DNA of 13,996 nucleotides from Gracilaria caudata (taxonomy: Eukaryota; Rhodophyta; Florideophyceae; Gracilariales; Gracilariaceae). The translations under genes were made by a program, and so were the position numbers. Positions 8,124 to 13,996 of this stretch are shown one piece after another. The notes below the pieces were generated by a model. It worked only from the letters and a program-made list of their open reading frames with translations, ran no database searches and was not told the origin of the DNA. How positions within the stretch are numbered: the stretch's first letter is position 1; each line of letters starts with the position of its first letter. The DNA is taken from positions 1 through 13,996 of the forward strand of contig JASCIV010000699.1 of the NCBI GenBank assembly GCA_030374735.1, given 5' to 3'.

Positions 8124-8954
8124 TATCCGGGCTGCCGCGCCGAGCTGAGTTTCTGAACTGTCCAGTGCACTTACCAAGAATGTACAGCTGGGTCACCCAA
8201 CGCAGTCATGTTCATGATCATCAGGAAAGTTTCACTCGCTCCGAGAGCGCCTCGGAAACGAAAGTGCGATTCTCGGCGTGATTGACCACATCCTCGAGTT
8301 TTCAAGTTTTTTATCTCACCACAACCTTTTTGTTGGGGGAGAGGCATCGCCCTGCGGCAACGGTGAAGATGGTGCATGCGTCGGTCAGCCGGATCGCTCA
8401 CGACTTGGCAAAGCTGATCGTCTGACAGCTCTTTCGCTGGCCTTCCAGAGTGGTGATCCCTACCTGTTCTTCACCGTCGCAGCGACAAACAGCTGATCTG
8501 CCAATCTACGCTCTGCGGCTCCCGCTTCCCCTCCAATATTTTTGGTGGCGTTCTCATCAGCAGAGTTCGTCCTGGACGAAGGCCTGGTCGAAGACGATGA
8601 CGTCCTTGTTTTCAAGTCGGGATAACGCTATGCCACTCTTACAAGAGCGCAGCACCATTTTCAAACCTCAGCAAAAAACATCCTCGAACACGGATAATGA
8701 CAAAAGCCCCCCCGCTACATATGCTTCAGTTTCGGTGACCATTGACGGCTTCCCAATCTCATCATCTCGCGCCAATCTTGATGCCATCCTGAGTCAGGTC
8801 CTATTTCAAACATCGCTTACGCCGTTTAGGGAAGGAAATTCCTTCCAGCAAGCAGTCTAACAGCGCTCACTTCGAATGTGGCGGTTAGCGTTGGATTTGC
8901 CAATTGTTTTCTAGAGGTTGTAATCCATGACATTATTGCACGATTCGTATCTTT
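8124..8954. other. Intergenic region upstream of the SDR, with weak ORFs
   Basis: This should include the SDR promoter. A canonical donor GTAAGT lies on the minus strand at 8174-8169, about 45 nt before the SDR ATG, so a 5' UTR intron is possible but no convincing acceptor at a normal distance was found. On the + strand an ORF with ATG at 8597 runs to 8860 (87 residues, Ser-rich, including the segment TYASVSVTIDGFPISSS); I recognise nothing in it. No TATA box is evident on either strand. Confidence 0.4.
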
Positions 8955-8988
8955 ATGGGAGCAATAATATGTATACTATTGCGCCCAT
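8955..8988. repeat. Inverted repeat, 12-bp arms with one mismatch, 10-nt loop
   Basis: ATGGGAGCAATA (8955-8966) and TATTGCGCCCAT (8977-8988) pair at 11 of 12 positions around an AT-rich loop. It lies in gene-poor sequence with no adjacent T-run or gene, so its role is unknown and chance is possible. Confidence 0.5.
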
Positions 8989-10405
8989 CATGACAATCCC
9001 GTATTCATTACTTGAAGCAACTGCCAAACTGTGAATGCCCAACTCATTGCTTTGATTGACACAAAAACAGGGTGTAGAAAGCTTACCCGAACACATTCGG
9101 CCGAAATTCAAAAGCTTCAAACATTCCGCATGTCCATGATGTGCGCGACTTGGGATGGATCCCATGTCACCTTTTGCTCTCGTAGATCTCAAATCACCCA
9201 TTCTAATCAATATGCAAGGTCCGCTTGGTAATTACGTGGCCCTACTTTGGGAATGTACGACAAGATCCAGTGGTACTATGTGCAAAGGATCATGTAAGGG
9301 AGATCGTCGCCGAGCGGACGGTTATCTCAAGACAAAAAGAAAATGGATAGCGATTGCTTGTGACGTTTGCCTTGTGTTTTCGGGAAAACTTGATCCAAAC
9401 TCGATCCCACAATTTGTCAGCATGTTTAAGACAGTGCGCCACGAGAAGGACACCAAGCTTGCAATCGGGGCCTAATATTGTCTTCGTGTGCTGTCAATGC
9501 GGGATTTGCTAGCTTTGTGCATACTGGCCCCGAAGACTAGGGCTGACAATCGCTCTTTGTTAGCATTGTTTCGTTTTAGGAGGTTCTGGCCGACTTTATT
9601 TTCTTGGAAGCCTTGGTATAGAGTATTGACCACCGAATGGAAAACTTACGAAGTACGATCGTGACCAAGCGTAAATCCGGCGAAATCGTCCTTTGAGTGT
9701 GACGAGTCAGTGGTGGATGAACTGTCTGCTCATCGTACAAAACATATCGCATACGTAGCTCGTCCACGAACCAATTCGCGACAACGTGCAACGGCGCTCC
9801 TGCACAATATGTCTTTGTTCATCGCTGAATTATAGCTTCGTCAAGCATGAGTACGCGTGTGGCTGAGATCTCAAACTAATCCTTGAGATCCAGATCCCGA
9901 GTTTCCTGATGGTCAAAGTCTTTCCTCTCTGGTCACCAAGAATAATGAAGAGTAAGCAAAACTTCGAAAGAGCTGTGTTTCACTCTTGAATTGGGTCGTG
10001 TCAAGAACTGTCACAGCATGAGTGCACTTGAATACATTCTCGAAAGCTATGATAACCGCCTTCCAACCAAAGGTAACTTCCGCACCAATTCTCGTGACGA
10101 AACAGCTATTGCGTTGAGAGGAGTAAAGTGCATGTTCTCTAGTGAATGCAGTTCCTGACGGGTACAATTTTGGGAGAGCAACGGAGAGCCATGGCGATGA
10201 GGTTGGAGACAAAGTGCAAACCCGCAGAAGTCACGTTTCACCTCTCACACGTACACTTCTCGACGGTGGGTGATCAAAGGCTACATGATATTCGCAGCTT
10301 CCTCAGAGCAAGTGAGAGAGGCATAGCATAGTATCAGCATTTCGATTCACCTGTGATTATTGTTTCAAGATGGGAGAGTGTTGCATTCACCGGCTGCCCT
10401 GGCAG
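8989..10405. other. Gene-poor region upstream of the zinc-finger gene
   Basis: The only ATG-initiated ORF above 100 codons is 9155-9475 (+, 106 residues), with no recognised motif; a C-x2-C (CDVC) near its middle is not enough to call a domain. The open stretch 9913-10212 on the minus strand has no ATG. A small palindrome TGAGATCTCA lies at 9864-9873. Nothing here supports a confident gene. Confidence 0.45.
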
Positions 10406-10413
10406 TATAAATA
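10406..10413 (+). promoter_or_regulatory. TATA box (TATAAATA)
   Basis: A consensus TATA element lies 334 nt upstream of the zinc-finger ATG, in GC-balanced sequence. Transcription would be expected to start near 10436-10445, giving a 5' UTR of about 300 nt that holds only one upstream ATG. It is the clearest core promoter in the window. Confidence 0.6.
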
Positions 10414-10662
10414 CATCGGTTGTCGCCGTAGTGTCGCTAGTGATCCGCTTGTTGTCGACTTAGTCGCCTCTTCATCTCCACCTCTCTTCGTCTTCTCAGA
10501 GTATTTTGTGGTACGGCCTCGATACTCTCTTGTGAGTGCGGAAACTCTGCTCTCGTCGACACAGGACAAAGGTTCGTTTACATTATTTACCTACCAACTG
10601 AATCCGGTCCTCCATTACCACTTCTGCTTTTCGTTCCTTCTCCGATATTAACCTCAAGTTTC

Positions 10663-10728
10663 ATGTTCACTTCATATAGATTTTGGTTCACATTGTGTAA
10701 CTTCTTGTGTAAGTTCGAGGGTGTTTAA
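10663..10728 (+). CDS. Upstream ORF (21 codons) in the zinc-finger 5' UTR
   Basis: This is the first ATG after the TATA box. It encodes a short aromatic/hydrophobic peptide (begins MFTSYRFWF) and stops at TAA 10726-10728, 18 nt before the main ATG and in the same frame as it. Its start context is weak (T at -3), so leaky scanning to the main ATG, which has A at -3, is expected. It could damp translation of the transcription factor. If GTGAGT at 10532 and AG at 10679 bound a 148-nt intron, the uORF start would be spliced out. Confidence 0.35.
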   Translation: MFTSYRFWFTLCNFLCKFEGV

Positions 10729-10746
10729 GACTTGATAATTAACAAC

Positions 10747-12372
10747 ATGCTTGGGGGATATGAACAGCATGAGGCGAATATCGCCACCACGGCGGGGTTC
10801 CCCGGAGTATATCCTTGTGCTGCCTTGGCCACTCATTCCCCAACAACGGCACAAGCGATATCTCGTGGAAATCCTGGCAAGGACAACACGGAGCTGGTCG
10901 ACGGTGAGAATGGACGTGTTCTCAGGCCTGATTCTATCACGGCAGGATTACCGGACGTGGGGCAGCGCTTCGAGGAGGTTGCCGAGGTGGAGAAGATATA
11001 TGGTGGGGATGACGTTGGAAATACCGGACCGCCCACTGAGGGGGGGAGGGAGATAAGCGAGGTGCCGTTTGATCCCGCAAGTCTGCCCGATGACGACTAT
11101 CTGGACTTGATGTTTGGGGCCATGCCGAAGGAGGATCGAGTTCGGTTGTCCACCGGCCAAACGCAGGCAAGCCTCCTTCGCGAGCTACTGCCAGACCTCC
11201 CGGCAACTGACATCCCCGGACACGGGCCTCAAGCTGGTGGGCAGGCTGTCAGAGATAACGAGACAGTCCCCATGTCCATATCAGATGATGATTACATGGA
11301 TCAGATGTTCGTGCCTCTTCCCCCCGAGGACAAATTGAGGCTTTCAGCAAACCAAACGCGTGAGAGTTTGTTTAGAGAACTCTTGGGGCCGGATATCGTT
11401 GCCGATGCCCCCAGCGTCTGTGAAGGAAGTCCGCACGAAGATGTTCCTTCAAAGTCTCCAGCGGGTAACCCCAATGCCGCCGGACAATATGGTCCGAAGA
11501 TGGCTAACAACGAGACTCGGGAAGCATATGGTGCGGGGGTATGTGCCCAAGTTCCGCACCTGATGGTGTGTAATGAGATTCCACCCCAGTCTCAAGGTGG
11601 AATACCCCACCGCCAGGATGCTGAAGGGGAAGTCGCAAGGGTGTCAAAGGCTCCACATCAACAAAGCCAAGACAATCCCCCCGGCCCAGTGAAGCGCGCC
11701 AAGCGCAAAAGATCTTCTGGGAAGCGAGTCGCGAAGTCTGCACAAGGAGGCCAGCCAAGGCCGAAGAAGAGGCGACGAACTCGGGTCGAGGACATGGACC
11801 CGGCCGATGTGCATGTGTGCGACTATGAAGGTTGTGGGAAACGGTTTGCCAGGCGTTATAACCTCACGGTACATCAAAGGGCACATCGTAACGAATACCC
11901 GTTCAGGTGCGATGTGCCTGATTGCGGAAAGCCATTCATGTGGCACTCAAGCCTGTCCCGCCACCTCCGCGTGCATGACAAAGGGGGAAGATCCGGAGGG
12001 CGTAAGCAACGCCGAAAGGCTAGACGGACACAGGCCCCCTCAAAGAACCTGGGCGAGCATCCCTCTGACGGCGCGCAAAACTTCCCTGGCGTCAGCCAGA
12101 AGCAAGAGGTCCATAAGCTCGAGACCATTGAAGCATTGGTTAGTACTGTCAGTTTTGATCAAACAATTATGGTGCTCTTGGGAGGGAAACACCCTAAAAT
12201 CGAAAAGGATGTCGATGTGAAAGCTCACTTGGAAGACCGCTGCCGCCAGTTCGCTTATCGTCAGCAGCAATTGGTCGGAATGTGGAACTCACCCATCGTG
12301 ATGAGCAGGGAAATATTTTTGCGGATGTGTACTGAAATTCTTGGGGCCGATCGTATGGAAACAGACGCATGA
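10747..12372 (+). CDS. Two-finger C2H2 zinc-finger protein with duplicated acidic module
   Basis: This 541-residue probable transcription factor starts at ATG 10747; TAA at 10726 closes the frame upstream. Residues 113-148 and 178-213 are two copies of an acidic motif with shared pattern DDDY-x-D-x-MF-x3-P-x-ED-x2-RLS-x2-QT-x2-SL-x-RELL, spaced 65 residues, plausibly activation or cofactor-binding modules. Two basic clusters (KRAKRKR from 316; PKKRRRTR from 339) look like nuclear localisation signals. Fingers: C358, C363, H376, H380 and C388, C393, H406, H410 (both C-x4-C-x12-H-x3-H), with a linker HRNEYPF instead of TGEKP. A basic patch (414-427) and a non-repetitive C-terminal region (459-541) follow. 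DNA binding and nuclear location follow from known C2H2 biology; the targets are unknown. I do not recognise an orthologue. An AATAAA lies 251 nt after the stop. Confidence 0.88.
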   Translation: MLGGYEQHEANIATTAGFPGVYPCAALATHSPTTAQAISRGNPGKDNTELVDGENGRVLRPDSITAGLPDVGQRFEEVAEVEKIYGGDDVGNTGPPTEGGREISEVPFDPASLPDDDYLDLMFGAMPKEDRVRLSTGQTQASLLRELLPDLPATDIPGHGPQAGGQAVRDNETVPMSISDDDYMDQMFVPLPPEDKLRLSANQTRESLFRELLGPDIVADAPSVCEGSPHEDVPSKSPAGNPNAAGQYGPKMANNETREAYGAGVCAQVPHLMVCNEIPPQSQGGIPHRQDAEGEVARVSKAPHQQSQDNPPGPVKRAKRKRSSGKRVAKSAQGGQPRPKKRRRTRVEDMDPADVHVCDYEGCGKRFARRYNLTVHQRAHRNEYPFRCDVPDCGKPFMWHSSLSRHLRVHDKGGRSGGRKQRRKARRTQAPSKNLGEHPSDGAQNFPGVSQKQEVHKLETIEALVSTVSFDQTIMVLLGGKHPKIEKDVDVKAHLEDRCRQFAYRQQQLVGMWNSPIVMSREIFLRMCTEILGADRMETDA

Positions 12373-12622
12373 AGGCCACAAAAGGGTCCGTCTGCGGAAG
12401 ATAGGTGTCGGTGAAAATGGAAAGATTAAGACTGCCAGACAATCGTCTTTGTCGTCACCGATTGACTCCAATATCTTCTTTGGCCTCGGGCCGAATGTCT
12501 TGGAAGTCGAAAGACAACGGAGCAATTCTCCCAAACTACTCTGCCTACGCGAACTTCCATAGAGTTATCGCATTGTTTCTAGGTTCAGGAGAGAATGCTG
12601 GCCTCGAAGATGAAGAAAGAAC

Positions 12623-12628
12623 AATAAA
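12623..12628 (+). terminator. Polyadenylation signal AATAAA for the zinc-finger gene
   Basis: A canonical hexamer lies 251 nt downstream of the stop in A-rich sequence. With the TATA box at 10406 it frames a transcription unit of about 2.2 kb. Confidence 0.45.
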
Positions 12629-12705
12629 ACTAAAGCCAGTTCTTGCCTTCATATCATGCTGAAAGCTAGTACCAGAATAGGGGCTCAAAACTCGGCCACC
12701 TATAG

Positions 12706-13184
12706 CAGAAAACGAGCCACGGCAGGTCACACAAGTTTAGAGAATTTGTACTTCACCTGTTGTATGTCAAGGAAAGGTTTGGTGAGGGTCGGACGGTTGC
12801 TCTGCGTGTGAATGTGGTTCGAGGCGTTCCGCTTCGGCGGAATGGGATCTACTTCTCGCAGATCTAGAGAAAAATCGAGGATGCCGGGTTGAAGAGTTTG
12901 TTCTCATCCTGATGTGCGACTGCGACCGTCGAAAAACTCGGGGGTGTTATGAAGAGTTGGCCAAATAACCGGGTTTTCTGGGAGTCCTCAGGGATGACGT
13001 CGAGCGGTCTGAACGCCAATACATCGACACTAGTCGACAGCTGAAACAGTTGCTCCCCTGTCGCGAAACGATTGTCGTACGTAAAGGGGAGAGAGGCGTT
13101 TTGAGCGACCGTTCCTCAAGTAACAAAAGAGGCAGCGTAGACTATGTACGGCAAAGAAGAAATCATAGGGCTTCAGCGTGTTAG
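12706..13184 (+). pseudogene. Possible decayed coding sequence (two frames, in-frame stop)
   Basis: Two ATG-less open stretches look protein-like. Frame A, 12706-12864, ends at TAG 12865 and contains the segment EFVLHLLYVKERFGEGRTV. Frame B runs from 12786 to TAG 13182 with a single internal TAA at 12966-12968, containing EEFVLILMCDCDRRKTRG before it and QYIDTSRQLKQLLP after it. No family is recognised, so function is not assigned. Open stretches of this length arise by chance at this base composition, and exons of an intron-bearing gene are an alternative; confidence is therefore low. Confidence 0.22.
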
Positions 13185-13632
13185 CCATACTGGCTTACCA
13201 ATTACGGCGACGTCTACTGCCGAAAAGGAAGAGGGCTGGCGTCTCATCGATGACCGGCGCGAAACTATATCGATGTATGTATCGGTCTGTAGCAGCATTT
13301 GAGGGGGAAAGAGGGCGTGATATCTCACACACGTATATGTCGACCTATTTTGCGTTTTTATTTGTTTCGAGGGCATGACAAAACAAAAGTGAAAGTAAAC
13401 TTTTGAGTTTGCAAAATCATTGTGCATATGCGCGTGTCCCCCTTCGCTGTCCATGCGATCGTTTTTTATGATACAGTAATACGTTTTGTCAGAGAGCTTA
13501 TAAACATGACAGAAGTTGTCGTATGTATACTAGGCTCACAGCAACCCGTGAAGAGACTAGATGATCACCATCATGGAAACCGACCGGGAGACGAAGGCGC
13601 AGGGGTGCAACGAAATAGATTACGTGAGCATT

Positions 13633-13755
13633 CGATTGCAATCATTTCTTGCAATCACTGATTGCATTCTCACGGAATGATTGCAGTTCAATTGCTGCTA
13701 ACGTTGCAATCGCAGTATCGATTGCAGTGCGGTAGAAATTGTGTCATCGATTGCT
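13633..13755. repeat. Cluster of GATTGCA / TGCAATC motifs
   Basis: Within about 120 bp the core ATTGC, in either orientation, occurs nine times. Several occurrences form dyads: GATTGCAATC (13634-13643, perfect palindrome), TGCAATCA-C-TGATTGCA (13650-13666), and TGCAATCG / CGATTGCA (13705-13712, 13719-13726, 6-nt spacer). Single copies lie near 13678, 13690 and 13748. Two more TGATTGC copies occur at the window end (13972-13987). It could be a protein-binding array or part of a repeat family continuing past the window. Confidence 0.6.
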
Positions 13756-13762
13756 TCAAAAC

Positions 13763-13846
13763 TAGTAAGAACTTCTTACTAAGAAGAGAATATCCCGCAA
13801 GGTCTTCTAAAGGCAGTTTTAAGTTCTCTTCTTTATTTTTAAAGAA
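13763..13846. repeat. Adjacent and nested inverted repeats
   Basis: Three inverted repeats overlap here: TAGTAAGAA-C-TTCTTACTA (13763-13781); AAGAAGAGAA (13781-13790) with TTCTCTTCTT (13824-13833); and TTCTTTA-TTTT-TAAAGAA (13829-13846). As RNA these are mutually exclusive in part at 13829-13833. No ORF of note overlaps them. A transposon end, a structured RNA or chance enrichment in A/G-rich sequence are all possible. Confidence 0.5.
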
Positions 13847-13996
13847 CGCTGTACCTACACTACTGAGAAGACAACGCTGTTAAGTAACGGTCTATCAAAG
13901 GTTTCACTCACAGTTCGTCGTTTGTTAGGTGTTGCTAATGGTTGTAAGAACCAGAATGTACTTGTCGTCGTTGATTGCTTGTGATTGCTCTGAGAG

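Larger units (their letters stand above)
12629..13996. other. Gene-poor region at the right end
   Basis: No ATG-initiated ORF here resembles a known protein; the longest (13173-13454 on -, 13422-13661 on +) overlap each other on opposite strands. Apart from the possible pseudogene and the repeat structures, I see nothing to annotate. The sequence is more AT-rich from about 13370 onward. Confidence 0.45.

Noticed and set aside
9155..9475. 106-residue ATG ORF
   Set aside because: No recognised motif beyond one C-x2-C. Its length is within chance expectation, so it is left as part of the gene-poor region.
9913..10212. Minus-strand open stretch of 99 codons
   Set aside because: It contains no ATG and overlaps another minus-strand frame; no similarity recognised.
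12813..12823. GGTTCGAGGC-like tRNA B box
   Set aside because: No A box or cloverleaf could be drawn around it, so it is not a tRNA gene.
13633..13996. CRISPR-like or prokaryotic repeat array
   Set aside because: The repeated words are 7-10 nt, irregularly spaced and in both orientations, in a eukaryotic context; there are no equal spacers.

Overview
This looks like eukaryotic nuclear DNA, most likely from a red alga (Rhodophyta); the lineage is inferred. The window has long single-exon genes separated by 1-2 kb of gene-poor sequence, good Kozak contexts (A at -3) at the chosen ATGs, a TATA box and an AATAAA signal around one gene, and a non-LTR retrotransposon remnant. The red-algal call rests mainly on the ferritin. 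It carries a Ser/Arg/Thr-rich N-terminal presequence that starts MAAFVTP, and a Phe within the first few residues is a known trait of red-algal and glaucophyte plastid transit peptides.

Layout: (1) 1-561 is the 3' end of a non-LTR retrotransposon: the end of its RNase H domain, a Cys/His knuckle, a short 3' UTR and a GAA microsatellite tail. (2) 562-2159 has no recognisable gene but holds degenerate 33-nt repeats, a 16-bp palindrome and three 9-nt tandem duplications. (3) 2160-4325 (+) encodes an ABCF3/GCN20-type ATPase. (4) 4326-6222 is gene-poor and ends in a cluster of palindromic sites upstream of ferritin. (5) 6223-6987 (+) encodes a plastid-type ferritin with a complete ferroxidase centre. 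(6) 7335-8123 (-) encodes a DHRS4-like short-chain dehydrogenase ending in the peroxisomal signal SRL; it is convergent with ferritin. (7) 8124-10405 has only weak ORFs. (8) 10406-12628 is a nearly complete transcription unit with TATA box, upstream ORF, a 541-aa two-finger C2H2 protein and AATAAA. (9) 12629-13996 holds possible decayed coding sequence, a dense cluster of GATTGCA-type motifs, and nested inverted repeats.

The four intact genes do not form a pathway. They are independent nuclear genes: stress/translation signalling (ABCF3), plastid iron storage (ferritin), peroxisomal carbonyl/retinoid-type redox (DHRS4-like) and probable transcription control (C2H2 protein). The least familiar item is the C2H2 protein, which carries a duplicated acidic module (DDDY-D-MF, P-ED-RLS-QT-SL-RELL) that I do not recognise from any described family.
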